Origin: Pectobacterium peruviense
Lineage (GTDB): Bacteria > Pseudomonadota > Gammaproteobacteria > Enterobacterales > Enterobacteriaceae
Direction: 5' to 3'
Assembly (NCBI RefSeq): GCF_002847345.1
Contig: NZ_LXFV01000060.1
Location: forward strand, 1 to 41,435
DNA length: 41,435 bases
Shown here one piece after another: positions 29,514-41,435 of this stretch. A model generated the notes under the pieces. The model was not told where the DNA came from, searched no databases, and saw only the letters and a list, made by a program, of their open reading frames with translations. Every line of letters begins with the position of its first letter. Position 1 is the stretch's first letter. Position numbers and translations under genes: made by a program.

Positions 29514-31187
29514 TTACTCGCCTTTAGCTGCTTTGAACGCTTCTGCCATCGCGCTGGAGAAATTGTTTTCTTCAGGCTTGTTGTTAACAGTTGCGATTGC
29601 ATCTTTCTCGTCAGCTTCGTCTTTCGCACGGACAGACAGGCTAACAACGCGGTTTTTACGATCAACACCGGTGTATTTCGCTTCAACGCTGTCGCCAACG
29701 TTCAGTACCAGCGTTGCGTCTTCAATGCGATCGCGAGAGGCTTCAGAAGCACGCAGATAGCCTTCTACGCCGTCTGCTAATTCAACTGTAGCACCTTTGG
29801 CGTCAACTGCTGTAACTTTACCAGTAACAATAGCACCTTTCTTGTTAACAGACAGGTAGTTATTGAACGGGTCTTCAGCCAGTTGTTTCACGCCCAGAGA
29901 GATACGCTCGCGCTCTGCATCAACCTGCAGAACAACAGCGGCGATTTCATCACCTTTCTTGTATTCGCGAACGGCTTCTTCGCCAGCCACGTTCCAGGAG
30001 ATGTCGGACAGGTGCACCAGACCATCGATGCCGCCGTCCAGACCGATGAAGATACCGAAGTCAGTGATTGACTTGATTTTACCTTCAACGCGGTCGCCCT
30101 TGTTGTGGGTTTCTGCGAACAGCTGCCATGGGTTGGATTTACACTGTTTCAGGCCCAGTGAGATACGACGACGTTCTTCATCGATATCCAGAACCATAAC
30201 TTCCACTACATCACCAACGTTAACAACTTTGGATGGGTGGATGTTTTTGTTGGTCCAATCCATTTCGGAAACGTGTACCAGACCTTCAACGCCTTCTTCG
30301 ATTTCAACGAAGCAGCCGTAATCAGTCAGGTTGGTTACGCGGCCAGTCAGACGCGTGCTTTCTGGGTAACGCTTAGCGATAGCGACCCATGGATCTTCGC
30401 CCAGCTGTTTCAGACCCAGAGACACACGGGTACGTTCGCGGTCGAATTTCAGCACTTTAACAGTGATTTCGTCGCCCACATTGACGATTTCGCTTGGATG
30501 TTTAACACGTTTCCAAGCCATATCAGTGATGTGCAGCAGGCCATCAACGCCACCCAGATCAACGAATGCACCGTAGTCAGTAAGGTTCTTAACGATACCT
30601 TTAACTTCCATGCCTTCCTGCAGGTTTTCCAGCAGTTGATCGCGTTCAGCGCTGTTTTCAGATTCGATAACCGCACGGCGGGAAACAACAACGTTGTTGC
30701 GTTTCTGATCCAGCTTGATAACTTTGAACTCAAGCTCTTTGCCTTCCAGATGCAGTGTATCGCGAACCGGACGAACGTCTACCAGTGAACCTGGCAGGAA
30801 CGCACGAATGCCATTCAGCTCAACAGTGAAACCGCCTTTAACTTTACCGTTGATAATACCGGTAACAGTTGCAGCTTCTTCGTAGGCTTTTTCCAGCGTC
30901 AGCCATGCTTCATGACGTTTAGCTTTTTCGCGAGAAAGCAGAGTTTCACCGAAGCCATCTTCGATAGCGTCCAGAGCAACGTCTACTTCATCACCAACCT
31001 GAATTTCCAGTTCGCCCTGTGCGTTCTTGAATTGCTCTACCGGAATGGCAGATTCAGATTTCAGACCGGCGTCAACCAGTACGACATCTTTGTCAATAGC
31101 AACAACAACACCACGTACGATGGAACCAGGACGGGTTTCGATTTCTTTCAGGGATTCTTCAAAGAGTTGAGCAAAAGATTCAGTCAT
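29514..31187 (-). CDS. rpsA: RpsA, ribosomal protein S1
   Basis: This is the large RNA-binding 30S protein of 557 residues, with six S1 (OB-fold) repeats. Repeated motifs such as [41 protein letters not shown] and [21 protein letters not shown] mark repeats 3 to 5. The real start is the ATG at 31187 ([21 protein letters not shown]); the frame extends 12 codons upstream without support. There is no strong ribosome binding site (AAGATTATCAAAC precedes the ATG). That agrees with the structured, SD-poor rpsA start known from E. coli, where S1 represses its own synthesis. Confidence 0.98.
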   Translation of the reverse strand: MTESFAQLFEESLKEIETRPGSIVRGVVVAIDKDVVLVDAGLKSESAIPVEQFKNAQGELEIQVGDEVDVALDAIEDGFGETLLSREKAKRHEAWLTLEKAYEEAATVTGIINGKVKGGFTVELNGIRAFLPGSLVDVRPVRDTLHLEGKELEFKVIKLDQKRNNVVVSRRAVIESENSAERDQLLENLQEGMEVKGIVKNLTDYGAFVDLGGVDGLLHITDMAWKRVKHPSEIVNVGDEITVKVLKFDRERTRVSLGLKQLGEDPWVAIAKRYPESTRLTGRVTNLTDYGCFVEIEEGVEGLVHVSEMDWTNKNIHPSKVVNVGDVVEVMVLDIDEERRRISLGLKQCKSNPWQLFAETHNKGDRVEGKIKSITDFGIFIGLDGGIDGLVHLSDISWNVAGEEAVREYKKGDEIAAVVLQVDAERERISLGVKQLAEDPFNNYLSVNKKGAIVTGKVTAVDAKGATVELADGVEGYLRASEASRDRIEDATLVLNVGDSVEAKYTGVDRKNRVVSLSVRAKDEADEKDAIATVNNKPEENNFSSAMAEAFKAAKGE

Positions 31188-31303
31188 GTTTGATAATCTT
31201 AAGGGTTTCAATTTAACGTCCATCTGGCATCCTGCTCGATGGGGTTGTTTAACATGCCCCGCTGTGCATCCTTACAACGAGGTAAAAATTCAGTTTTCTG
31301 TGA

Positions 31304-31981
31304 TTACGCTAAAATTTCGCGGGCATAAGCCAACGCGCGCGCTATCACTTCATCGATTGTCATTTCCGTTGAATCCAGCACCAACGCATCGGCAGCAGGC
31401 ACTAACGGTGCAACGGGGCGGCTGCGATCGCGCTCATCCCGTTCTTTTATCTCAGACAAAAGACGTTCAAAGTTAACATTAAAGCCCTTCCCCTGCAACT
31501 GTAGCATGCGACGTTGTGCGCGTTCTTCCGCGCTGGCATCCAGGAAAATCTTCACCGGTGCGTCAGGAAAGACCACAGTCCCCATATCACGGCCATCGGC
31601 AATCAGCCCCGGAGCCTCACGGAAAGCACGCTGCCGACGTAATAATGCTTCACGAACACGAGGAAAAGCCGCTGCCTGAGAAGCTGTATTGCCCACCGCT
31701 TCGGTACGAATTTCGTGGCTAACGTCCTCGCCTTCCAGAATGACTTTCAACTGCCCATCTTCTGCAACAAAGCGTACATCAAGATGAGAGGCTAGCGGGA
31801 CCAGTGCATCTTCAGAACTGATATCCACATGGTGGTGTAACGCCGCCAGAGCCAAAACACGATAGATAGCCCCCGAGTCCAGCAGGTTCCATTGTAAAGC
31901 TTCAGCCAATGCCTTACATAAGGTACCTTTGCCTGCGCCGCTCGGTCCGTCAACCGTAACTACCGGTGCCATCACCGTCAT
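31304..31981 (-). CDS. cmk: Cmk, cytidylate kinase
   Basis: This enzyme phosphorylates CMP and dCMP with ATP. The P-loop is [16 protein letters not shown] (residues 8-23). [38 protein letters not shown] and [13 protein letters not shown] (lid) are all conserved. The 225 residues are near the E. coli length. It lies upstream of rpsA, as in E. coli, but the ycaL gene usually found between aroA and cmk there is absent. Confidence 0.97.
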   Translation of the reverse strand: MTVMAPVVTVDGPSGAGKGTLCKALAEALQWNLLDSGAIYRVLALAALHHHVDISSEDALVPLASHLDVRFVAEDGQLKVILEGEDVSHEIRTEAVGNTASQAAAFPRVREALLRRQRAFREAPGLIADGRDMGTVVFPDAPVKIFLDASAEERAQRRMLQLQGKGFNVNFERLLSEIKERDERDRSRPVAPLVPAADALVLDSTEMTIDEVIARALAYAREILA

Positions 31982-32167
31982 TTCTCTCTCCTTAATACTG
32001 GGAAGTTCCGCTTATGCCGTTTATGGCATCACGGAGCCTCATTATACGCATCAATACAGAGAAAGGTTACCCCAATGCCGGAATGGCGGGAAAAATAAGG
32101 CATTATCTGAACGCGCTACGCAATTTCGGAAGAAAAACAGCGTGGATGTAGCGGAAGGCGATCGAGG

Positions 32168-32190
32168 AAAAAGGCACGGAAACCGTGCCT
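32168..32190 (-). terminator. Terminator after aroA
   Basis: AGGCACGG (32172-32179) pairs perfectly with CCGTGCCT (32183-32190) around AAA. On the minus strand the stem runs into TTTTT, ten bases after the aroA stop. Confidence 0.88.
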
Positions 32191-32199
32191 AGAAGGGAA

Positions 32200-33489
32200 T
32201 CAAGCCAGTTCGCTGAGACGAGCCAATTGCTCGAAGTAGTCAGGGAAGGTTTTAGCCGTACACTTCGGATCCAAAATCGTGACTGGCGTATCCGACAAGG
32301 CCACCAGCGAGAAACACATCGCCATACGGTGATCGTTATACGTACCGATTTCTGCCGCTTTCAGCTTGGCTGGCGGCGTAATGCGAATGTAGTCATTCCC
32401 CTCTTCCACTTCTGCGCCGACTTTGCGCAGTTCAATCGCCATCGCCGCTAAACGGTCGGTTTCTTTCACGCGCCAGTTATAGATATTACGCAATGTTGTG
32501 GTACCGCCCTGAGCGAAAAGCGCCGCCGTAGCAATAGTCATCGCAGCATCAGGAATATGGTTCATATCCATATCGATCGCGTGCAGTTCACCGCGTTCGC
32601 ATTCAATGTAATCCTCACCCCAACGCACGATTGCGCCCATCTTTTCCAGGACATCAGCGAAACGGATATCACCTTGTACGCTATTACGGCCCACGCCAGT
32701 CACACGTACAACGCCACCTTTAATCGCCGCTGCTGCCAGAAAGTAAGAGGCCGACGACGCATCGCCTTCAACCAGATAATCATCCGGTGAACGGTACTGC
32801 TGGCGACCCGCAACGAAGAAGTGTTGGTAATTTTCATGGCGCACGTCAATACCAAACGCTTTCATCATATGCAGCGTGATATCGATATATGGTTTGGAAA
32901 CCAGATCGCCCTGAATACTGATTTTCGTATCCTGCACGGCCAATGGCGCGGTCATCAAGAGAGCAGTCAGGAACTGGCTCGATACACTGCCATCTACGCT
33001 GATTTCGCCACCCTGGAAACCACCGTGTAAACGAAGCGGCGGATAGTTTTCCTGTTCCAAATAGTCAATTTTCGCCCCCCCCTGACGTAGTGCGTCGACC
33101 AAATGCCCAATCGGCCGCTCTTTCATGCGGGGTTCGCCTGTCAGAACAATATCACCGACGGTCAGACACAGAGCCGCAGCCAGTGGCCGCATCGCGGTAC
33201 CCGCGTTCCCTAAAAACAGTTCCAGCGGCTGCGATGCTGTAAACGCACCACCCAGCCCAATAATTTCACACACGGTTCGATCAGATGACAGATGATATTC
33301 CACTCCCAACGCCGTTAACGCGGTCAACATATGGCGAACATCGTCACTGTCTAACAGGTTAGTCAGTCGGGTCTTTCCTTCGGACAAGGCAGCGAGCAAA
33401 AGCGCACGGTTAGAGACGCTTTTAGACCCGGGAAGGTTAAGGGTGCCGTTAATCAGCTTGATGGGGTGTAAGGTCAGGGATTCCTGCAT
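32200..33489 (-). CDS. aroA: AroA, 3-phosphoshikimate 1-carboxyvinyltransferase (EPSP synthase)
   Basis: This is the sixth step of the shikimate pathway, condensing shikimate 3-phosphate with PEP. The 429 residues carry [17 protein letters not shown] at about 20-36, [17 protein letters not shown] (near 90), [19 protein letters not shown], and a C-terminal [16 protein letters not shown]. The glycine in [10 protein letters not shown] is the class I type associated with glyphosate sensitivity. It follows serC in the same order as E. coli, with a hairpin between. Confidence 0.97.
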   Translation of the reverse strand: MQESLTLHPIKLINGTLNLPGSKSVSNRALLLAALSEGKTRLTNLLDSDDVRHMLTALTALGVEYHLSSDRTVCEIIGLGGAFTASQPLELFLGNAGTAMRPLAAALCLTVGDIVLTGEPRMKERPIGHLVDALRQGGAKIDYLEQENYPPLRLHGGFQGGEISVDGSVSSQFLTALLMTAPLAVQDTKISIQGDLVSKPYIDITLHMMKAFGIDVRHENYQHFFVAGRQQYRSPDDYLVEGDASSASYFLAAAAIKGGVVRVTGVGRNSVQGDIRFADVLEKMGAIVRWGEDYIECERGELHAIDMDMNHIPDAAMTIATAALFAQGGTTTLRNIYNWRVKETDRLAAMAIELRKVGAEVEEGNDYIRITPPAKLKAAEIGTYNDHRMAMCFSLVALSDTPVTILDPKCTAKTFPDYFEQLARLSELA

Positions 33490-33517
33490 GTGAAGCCTAT
33501 TCTTTCAACGTGGACAT

Positions 33518-33541
33518 AAAAACCCCGGAAAGCCCGGGGTT
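33518..33541 (-). terminator. Terminator or attenuator between serC and aroA
   Basis: AACCCCGG (33521-33528) pairs with CCGGGGTT (33534-33541), followed on the minus strand by TTTTT. It probably reduces but does not abolish read-through from serC into aroA, as seen for this operon in E. coli. Confidence 0.75.
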
Positions 33542-33571
33542 GATCAAAATGTGTAGCGAGGTTGGCGTGAA

Positions 33572-34657
33572 TCAACCGTGGCGACGAGCGAAGTCGGCCA
33601 TAAACTCAGTCAGCGCTTTCACGCCTTCCAACGGCATCGCATTATAGATAGAAGCACGCATGCCACCCACAACACGATGGCCTTTCAGCGCGTGCAGACC
33701 CGCAGCGACTGACTCCTCCAGGAAGACTTTATCCAGCGCGGAGTCCGCCAGCAAGAACGGTACGTTCATGCGAGAACGGTTCGCTACTGCAACGTCGTTA
33801 CGATAGAAATCGTTACCGTCAATCGCGCTATACAGCAGGTCAGCTTTCTCTTGGTTACGTTTTTCCATTTCAGCCAGACCGCCATGCTCTTTCAGCCATT
33901 TGAAGACCATGCCGGACAGATACCAGGCAAACGTCGGTGGCGTGTTAAACATAGAGTCATTGTCCGCCAGAACCTGATAATCCAGAATCGATGGCAGTTC
34001 ACGGCGCGCTTTACCCAGCAAATCCTCACGCACAATAACCAGCGTCAGGCCAGCAGGGCCGATATTTTTCTGCGCACCGGCATAGATCACACCGTAGCGG
34101 CTAACGTCAATGCGACGAGACAGGATGCTGGAAGAATAGTCGGCGACCACAATTTTATCGCCAAAATCCGGCTCTTCTTCAATCGCAACACCGTCAATGG
34201 TTTCATTCGGGCAGTAATGCACAAACGCGGCATCATCAGACAATTTCCACTCACGCATCGGCTTGATGCCACGCAGATCGTCTATGCGCGTTTTCACGTC
34301 AATCACGTTAGGCGTGCAATACTTTTCTGCTTCATTGATTGCGCTGTGTGCCCAATATCCACCGTCGATGTAATCCGCAGTTGAGCGGTCACCCAAGAGA
34401 TTTAACGGCACTGCCGCAAATTGCGCACGCGCACCACCGTGGCAAAAAAGCACTTTGTAGTTGGAGGGGATTTTCAGCAAATCACGCAGATCTTGTTCGG
34501 ATTCAGCGGCAACCTGCATAAACTCTTTACTGCGATGGCTGATTTCCATGACCGATGTTCCCAGGCCATTCCAATTACATAATTCCTGTTCAGCACGACG
34601 CAGTACTTCAACCGGCAGCATTGCTGGACCGGCGCTAAAATTAAAAATCTGAGTCAT
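33572..34657 (-). CDS. serC: SerC, phosphoserine aminotransferase
   Basis: This PLP enzyme of serine and pyridoxine synthesis has 361 residues. The sequence is typical: [16 protein letters not shown] at the start, [27 protein letters not shown], and [18 protein letters not shown] with the PLP lysine (around residue 198). [18 protein letters not shown] lies near the end. The ATG is preceded by GAGGGG. It heads the serC-aroA operon. Confidence 0.97.
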   Translation of the reverse strand: MTQIFNFSAGPAMLPVEVLRRAEQELCNWNGLGTSVMEISHRSKEFMQVAAESEQDLRDLLKIPSNYKVLFCHGGARAQFAAVPLNLLGDRSTADYIDGGYWAHSAINEAEKYCTPNVIDVKTRIDDLRGIKPMREWKLSDDAAFVHYCPNETIDGVAIEEEPDFGDKIVVADYSSSILSRRIDVSRYGVIYAGAQKNIGPAGLTLVIVREDLLGKARRELPSILDYQVLADNDSMFNTPPTFAWYLSGMVFKWLKEHGGLAEMEKRNQEKADLLYSAIDGNDFYRNDVAVANRSRMNVPFLLADSALDKVFLEESVAAGLHALKGHRVVGGMRASIYNAMPLEGVKALTEFMADFARRHG

Positions 34658-34986
34658 TTCCCCTCACCACACCTGAAAAATAGCGGCTGTTTTTATCACC
34701 GTTGTTACAAATACCATTTTTATAAACCTACCGGTTATAAAAATACCGCTGTTACAAGATCGTAGTTATAACGGAACGACCGCCATAACCACACTACTTT
34801 TACCCTGCTATCGGTTTTATCACTCGTCCATCGCGGCTGCAACGCTTATTGCGCTTTCATTATGCAAAACGACACGTTAGGTAGTCTGTTCTTTTTCGCT
34901 GCTGCCAATCTGTTATGAATAAATAGAGTCCAGACAGAAAAATCCGTATCATGCCGCTTCCGCTAATCTCGATAAGAGTGAACACC
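34658..34986. other. Divergent intergenic region between serC and ycaO
   Basis: No gene is visible. It contains a perfect AT-rich dyad, ATTTTTATAA (34716-34725) with TTATAAAAAT (34735-34744), and a direct repeat, CCGTTGTTACAA (34699-34710) and CCGCTGTTACAA (34746-34757), on either side of it. It presumably holds the promoters of both genes. Confidence 0.65.
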
Positions 34987-36750
34987 ATGACTCAAACGTT
35001 TATCCCAGGCAAAGACGCCGCCCTGGAAGATTCCATCGCCCGTTTTCAACAGCAACTCCAGGACCTGGGGTTTAACATCGAAGAAGCGTCATGGCTGAAC
35101 CCAGTGCCAAACGTCTGGTCTGTCCATATTCGGGACCGCGATTGCCCACTCTGTTTCACTAACGGCAAAGGCGCCAGTAAGAAAGCGGCACTGGCCTCTG
35201 CGTTAGGCGAGTATTTCGAGCGTCTGTCCACCAACTATTTCTTTGCTGACTTCTACCTCGGCAAAACTATCGCTAACGGCGATTTCGTTCACTATCCGAA
35301 TGAAAAATGGTTCCCTATTCCGGAAGATGATGCGCTGCCGGAAGGTATTCTGGATGCCCGTCTGCACCAATTTTACGACCCAGAGCAGGAACTGAGCGCC
35401 AGCGATCTGATCGATCTGCAATCCGGTAATGCCGGCAGAGGCATTTGTGCACTGCCATTTACTCGTCAGTCCGATCAGCAAACCGTCTATATTCCGATGA
35501 ATATCATCGGTAACCTGTACGTCTCTAACGGGATGTCCGCCGGTAACACCGCCAACGAAGCCCGCGTTCAGGGGCTGTCTGAAGTGTTTGAACGCAGCAT
35601 CAAAAACCGAATCATTGCAGAATCCATCAGCCTGCCGGAAATCCCACAAGAGGTCCTGAACCGCTACCCAGGCGTGGTCGAAGCAATTGCGACACTGGAA
35701 AAAGAAGGTTTCCCGATTTTCTCTTATGATGCCTCACTCGGCGGGAAATATCCGGTCATCTGCGTAGTACTGTTTAATCCTGCTAACGGTACTTGTTTCG
35801 CTTCCTTCGGCGCGCATCCTGACTTCGGCGTGGCGCTGGAGCGTACCGTCACTGAACTGTTGCAGGGTCGTGGTCTGAAAGATCTAGACGTGTTTACTCC
35901 ACCGACGTTCGATGATGAAGAAGTTGCTGAACACGCCAATCTGGAAACCCACTTTATCGATTCCAGCGGTCTGATCTCCTGGGATACGTTCAAGAAAACA
36001 GCGGATTATGAATTTGCCGACTGGAGCTTTAAAGGATCGACAGAAGAAGAATTCGCCACGTTGATGGCGATCTTCCAGCAGGAAGATAAAGAAGTCTACA
36101 TTGCTGACTATGAGCATCTGGCCGTTTATGCCTGCCGCATCATCGTGCCGGGAATGTCAGACATCTACCCTGCCGACGATCTGCTATTAGCTAACAACAG
36201 CATGGGTGCTCATCTGCGTGACACTCTGCTGGCGCTGCCGGACGGCAAATGGGAAAAAGAAGATTATCTGGCACTGTTGCAACAGTTGGACGACGAAGGG
36301 TTGGATGACTTCACCCGCGTACGTGAACTGCTTGGTATTGCCACAGGAAAAGATAATGGCTGGCTCACTCTACGCGTTGGCGAATTGAAAGCCATGCTGG
36401 GTCTGGCCGGTGGCGATCTGGATCAGGCGCTGATCTGGACAGAATGGACGCAGGATTTCAACGACTCCGTCTTTACGGCACAGCGCAGCAATTACTACCG
36501 CTGCCTGCAAACCCTGCTGTTACTGGCACAAGAGCCTGAGCGCGATCCAGCAGAATATTACGATGCCTTTACCAAAATGTACGGCAGCGAGACGCTCGAG
36601 GCTGCCAGTGCTGCTGTTGCTGGCGGAGCCTGTTTCTACGGCCTGTTTGCCGTGGATGACACCTTTACGTCTTTACCTGCGCACCAGTCGCTGCTAGCCG
36701 CCTATGAAAAATTGCAACAGGCTAAACGTCGTTATTGGCAAGCCAAGTAA
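34987..36750 (+). CDS. ycaO: YcaO, ribosomal protein S12 methylthiolation accessory/cyclodehydratase-like protein
   Basis: This is the founding type of the YcaO superfamily, whose members use ATP to activate backbone amides. E. coli YcaO has been linked to beta-methylthiolation of ribosomal protein S12 with RimO. It has 587 residues from the ATG at 34987 (MTQTFIPGKDAALEDSI); the frame extension to 34951 is not supported. ATP-site motifs are visible: GKGASKKAALASALGEYFERLS (about residues 60-80), SAGNTANEARVQGLSEVFER (about 185-205) and ALERTVTELLQGR. It precedes focA; the ycaP gene found nearby in E. coli is absent. Confidence 0.95.
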   Translation: MTQTFIPGKDAALEDSIARFQQQLQDLGFNIEEASWLNPVPNVWSVHIRDRDCPLCFTNGKGASKKAALASALGEYFERLSTNYFFADFYLGKTIANGDFVHYPNEKWFPIPEDDALPEGILDARLHQFYDPEQELSASDLIDLQSGNAGRGICALPFTRQSDQQTVYIPMNIIGNLYVSNGMSAGNTANEARVQGLSEVFERSIKNRIIAESISLPEIPQEVLNRYPGVVEAIATLEKEGFPIFSYDASLGGKYPVICVVLFNPANGTCFASFGAHPDFGVALERTVTELLQGRGLKDLDVFTPPTFDDEEVAEHANLETHFIDSSGLISWDTFKKTADYEFADWSFKGSTEEEFATLMAIFQQEDKEVYIADYEHLAVYACRIIVPGMSDIYPADDLLLANNSMGAHLRDTLLALPDGKWEKEDYLALLQQLDDEGLDDFTRVRELLGIATGKDNGWLTLRVGELKAMLGLAGGDLDQALIWTEWTQDFNDSVFTAQRSNYYRCLQTLLLLAQEPERDPAEYYDAFTKMYGSETLEAASAAVAGGACFYGLFAVDDTFTSLPAHQSLLAAYEKLQQAKRRYWQAK

Positions 36751-36832
36751 TGTCTGAGTGATGCAGTTAGCACGTGTCTTATATCGATGCGTGCGATCTA
36801 TTACAAATAGCAAACTGCACATCTCCACCTCT

Positions 36833-36864
36833 AATAGCCCTTTATTTTAAAGGGCTATTTTATT
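36833..36864 (+). terminator. Terminator after ycaO
   Basis: AATAGCCCTTTA (36833-36844) pairs perfectly with TAAAGGGCTATT (36848-36859), followed by TTATT. Confidence 0.85.
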
Positions 36865-37202
36865 ATCCAAGGGGCAATATTTATTATCCGTGATGCATAA
36901 TCAGAATATTGTTATTGAATAGTGAATTTTTAATTAAATCACCTCGACAAGGTGGTACTGAAATTCTACAAAACATGATTTTCATTAACGCTAAATCGGT
37001 AGGTTTAACGTATGCCATTCAACTCTTTTTGTAAAATTTAAAATATTTTTTTATCATAAAATTCAATAAATTAACCACCAAACCCTACTATCCCACCCTA
37101 CTTGCTGGCCTGTTAATTTCTTGCAATATGATCCACGTCAAATTTTACCGTATACTGCTTTGTTAGTATCTCAGCGCTGATAAATTTTAAGAGAGAGTTA
37201 GT
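36865..37202. promoter_or_regulatory. focA upstream regulatory region
   Basis: This AT-rich gene-free region should contain the anaerobically induced focA-pfl promoters. The one site I can support is the FNR-like dyad near 37128. ArcA and IHF sites are likely by analogy with E. coli but were not identified. Confidence 0.6.
37128..37169 (+). promoter_or_regulatory. FNR-like site and -10 element upstream of focA
   Basis: ATGAT-ccac-GTCAA (37128-37141) matches FNR consensus TTGAT-N4-ATCAA at eight of ten positions. TAGTAT at 37164-37169 is placed so that the FNR site would be centred near -41.5, the class II activating position. The start codon is about 27 bases further on. Confidence 0.5.
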
Positions 37203-38063
37203 GTGAAAGCTGACAACCCCTTCACTCTATTACTACCGGCCGCTATGGCAAAAGTTGCTGAAGACGCCGGAGTCTATAAAGCTACCAAACAACCGTGTAC
37301 GACGTTTTATTTAGCGATCACAGCGGGTGTGTTTATTTCGATCGCTTTCGTCTTTTATATTACTGCCACCACCGGGACCGCGACGATTCCTTTCGGTATC
37401 GCGAAATTGATCGGGGGCATCTGTTTCTCCCTTGGCCTCATGTTGGTTGTCGTCTGCGGTGCAGACTTGTTTACCTCAACCGTTCTCATCGTGATTGCCA
37501 AAGCCAGTGGACGTATTACCTGGAAACAACTAGCCTTGAACTGGGCTAATGTTTATGTCGGTAACCTGATTGGCGCGCTTTTCTTCGTTGGACTTATTTG
37601 GTTCTCGGGAGAGCATATGGTCGCAAACGGTGCGTGGGGTCTGAACGTCCTGCAAACAGCTGAGCACAAACTTGAACATACGTTTGTTGAAGCATTGTGT
37701 CTGGGTATTCTGGCAAACCTGCTAGTCTGTCTGGCCGTATGGATGAGCTATTCTGGCCGTACACTGACAGACAAAATGTTTGCCATGATTCTGCCTGTCG
37801 CCATGTTCGTTTCCAGCGGCTTTGAGCACAGCATCGCCAACATGTTCATGATTCCTATGGGCATCGTTATCAAAAATTTTGCGGCCCCGGAATTCTGGAA
37901 TGCCATTGGCATGGCGCCGTCTCAGTTTGAACATTTAACCGTTAGCCATTTCATTACCGATAACCTGATTCCCGTCACCCTAGGGAACATCATCGGCGGC
38001 GGCATAATGGTCGGTTTAACATATTGGGTAATTTATTTGCGCGGTGGAGACAAGCACCACTAA
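37203..38063 (+). CDS. focA: FocA, formate channel
   Basis: This inner-membrane pentameric formate/nitrite-type channel of 286 residues has six membrane segments. It shows VFISIAFVFYITATTG, VVCGADLFTSTVLIV (omega-loop region), ANLLVCLAVWMSYSGR, and GFEHSIANMFMIPMGI with the pore histidine. A GTG start follows GAGAGAG. It exports the formate made by PflB, whose gene starts 57 bases downstream. Confidence 0.97.
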   Translation: MKADNPFTLLLPAAMAKVAEDAGVYKATKQPCTTFYLAITAGVFISIAFVFYITATTGTATIPFGIAKLIGGICFSLGLMLVVVCGADLFTSTVLIVIAKASGRITWKQLALNWANVYVGNLIGALFFVGLIWFSGEHMVANGAWGLNVLQTAEHKLEHTFVEALCLGILANLLVCLAVWMSYSGRTLTDKMFAMILPVAMFVSSGFEHSIANMFMIPMGIVIKNFAAPEFWNAIGMAPSQFEHLTVSHFITDNLIPVTLGNIIGGGIMVGLTYWVIYLRGGDKHH

Positions 38064-38120
38064 GGTGCAATCGGCCGCAACGTCGGGTTTTAAGAAATCC
38101 ATATCAAAGGTAGGTGTAAA

Positions 38121-40403
<2,283 letters not shown>

Positions 40404-40433
40404 TTTCCATGGCTGTCTGAAAAAGCGTAAAAT

Positions 40434-40461
40434 AAAGGCTCCACGTCAGTGGGGCCTTTTT
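40434..40461 (+). terminator. Terminator after pflB
   Basis: AAAGGCTCCAC pairs with GTGGGGCCTTT around GTCA, with one T-G pair, and is followed by a T run ending at 40461. It separates focA-pflB from pflA. Confidence 0.85.
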
Positions 40462-40492
40462 CTCGCCCTCGCTTGTCGTTCAGATTGTTAGC

Positions 40493-40546
40493 CTGTTTTG
40501 CCAGCCCGCTATGTTGCCCTAATCATGTGGATGGCTTGCAAAACAG
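40493..40546. repeat. Inverted repeat between pflB and pflA
   Basis: CTGTTTTGC (40493-40501) and GCAAAACAG (40538-40546) are perfect 9-bp arms. Inner GCC (40504-40506) and GGC (40533-40535) add three more pairs. The loop is long, so it may be a regulator site or an mRNA structure in the pflA leader. Confidence 0.5.
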
Positions 40547-40672
40547 ATTCGACGCAGCATCTGTCATACGGTGTTCTTCTGTCAGAAATTCCTGCCAGAT
40601 AGGTACCTGCTTTCTCATGACTGCGCTCATAAAGACCGCTATTGTCCGGTCAAATTTGGAGAAAACCTCGCA

Positions 40673-41413
40673 ATGTCAGTAATCGGTCGCATCCACTCTT
40701 TTGAATCCTGTGGCACCGTCGATGGGCCAGGCATCCGTTTTATTATCTTCTTTCAGGGCTGTCTGATGCGCTGCCTGTATTGCCATAACCGTGATACCTG
40801 GGATACGCACGGCGGCAAAGAAGTGACGGTTGAAGAACTCATGAAAGAAGTCGTGACTTACCGCCATTTTATGAATGCATCCGGCGGTGGCGTCACGGCA
40901 TCAGGCGGCGAGGCTATTCTCCAAGCTGAGTTTGTGCGCGACTGGTTCCGTGCCTGTAAGGCAGAAGGTATCAACACCTGTCTGGACACCAATGGGTTCG
41001 TGCGCCGTTACGATCCCGTCATTGACGAACTATTAGACGTCAGTGATTTAGTGATGCTCGACTTGAAGCAAATGAATGACGATATCCATCAGAATTTAGT
41101 TGGCGTATCGAATCACCGTACACTGGATTTCGCTCGCTATCTGGCAAAACGTAACCAGCGTACCTGGATACGTTATGTGGTGGTCCCTGGCTGGTCTGAT
41201 GATGATGAATCCGCGCACAAGCTGGGCGAATTCACCAAAGATATGACGAACATCGAGAAAATTGAGCTTCTACCGTACCATGAGCTTGGTAAACACAAGT
41301 GGATCGCGATGGGGGAAGAGTACAAGTTAGACGGTGTTAAACCGCCGAAGGCCGATACGATGGATCGTGTTAAATCGATTCTGGAAAGCTACGGTCACAA
41401 GGTAATCTACTAA
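40673..41413 (+). CDS. pflA: PflA, pyruvate formate-lyase activating enzyme
   Basis: This radical SAM enzyme installs the glycyl radical on PflB. The cluster ligands are Cys30, Cys34 and Cys37 in [19 protein letters not shown] and [10 protein letters not shown] follow, and the tail [13 protein letters not shown] is typical. The 246 residues equal the E. coli length from the ATG at 40673 ([23 protein letters not shown]). The frame extension to 40571 is not supported. The nearest purine-rich site is GGAG, 12 bases upstream. Confidence 0.97.
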   Translation: MSVIGRIHSFESCGTVDGPGIRFIIFFQGCLMRCLYCHNRDTWDTHGGKEVTVEELMKEVVTYRHFMNASGGGVTASGGEAILQAEFVRDWFRACKAEGINTCLDTNGFVRRYDPVIDELLDVSDLVMLDLKQMNDDIHQNLVGVSNHRTLDFARYLAKRNQRTWIRYVVVPGWSDDDESAHKLGEFTKDMTNIEKIELLPYHELGKHKWIAMGEEYKLDGVKPPKADTMDRVKSILESYGHKVIY

Positions 41414-41435
41414 CCTCTGACGCTTTCTGAATAAA

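Noticed and set aside
30237-30788. A 183-codon plus-strand ORF opposite rpsA
   Set aside because: It is a shadow of the strongly conserved S1 repeats; no ribosome binding site was seen.
31188-31223. Upstream start of rpsA
   Set aside because: The conserved S1 N-terminus is [13 protein letters not shown], and the twelve extra codons lie in the untranslated leader.

Overview
This window looks like a piece of an enterobacterial chromosome from a soft-rot plant pathogen, most likely Pectobacterium (inference). The housekeeping proteins (HisGDCBHAFIE, RpsA, IhfB, Cmk, AroA, SerC, YcaO, FocA, PflB, PflA, PlaP, YeeZ) are close to their E. coli counterparts. Short dispersed repeats with ends like TACCC...TTCGAGT and TATGACGGGTA are of a kind I associate with Pectobacterium and Serratia. 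I see no tRNA, rRNA, phage, insertion sequence or CRISPR array.

Layout. (1) 49-2786, minus strand: a PlaP-type putrescine importer with an unusual upstream leader ORF and terminator, then the c-di-GMP flagellar brake ycgR. (2) 3193-13764: a complete citrate fermentation locus. A minus-strand run reads 2-hydroxycarboxylate (CitS-type) transporter, fumarylacetoacetate-hydrolase-family enzyme, citC, citD, citE, citF, citX, citG. It is transcribed divergently from a CitA/CitB (DpiB/DpiA) two-component system. The shared intergenic region carries a CRP-like site, a 14-bp direct repeat and a 14-bp palindrome. (3) 14221-18411: two tandem paralogous chemoreceptors with about 245-residue helical sensor domains, each behind its own FliA (sigma-28) promoter. 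(4) 18503-26915: yeeZ and, divergently, the his operon with its leader peptide hisL and attenuator. (5) 26977-28842: a lone YtcJ-like amidohydrolase. (6) 29138-34657, minus strand: ihfB, rpsA, cmk, aroA, serC. (7) 34987-41413, plus strand: ycaO, focA, pflB, pflA.

How the genes may work together (inference). CitA senses citrate and CitB activates the locus. The transporter imports citrate, and citrate lyase (CitDEF, matured by CitC, CitX and CitG) splits it into acetate and oxaloacetate. No oxaloacetate decarboxylase (oadGAB) is visible; the FAH-family enzyme sits where such an activity is needed. The resulting pyruvate could be cleaved by pyruvate formate-lyase. The two chemoreceptors may steer cells to citrate or related organic acids. 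This sensing, uptake and catabolism block sits between plaP and yeeZ-his, which are near neighbours in E. coli, so it looks like a lineage-specific insertion in a conserved backbone. A second junction, between the his operon and ihfB, holds only the amidohydrolase.

The window is mostly well-understood genes. The parts that deserve a second look are the plaP leader, the citrate control region, the FAH enzyme, the chemoreceptor pair, and the dispersed repeat that seems to sit at the citC ribosome binding site.
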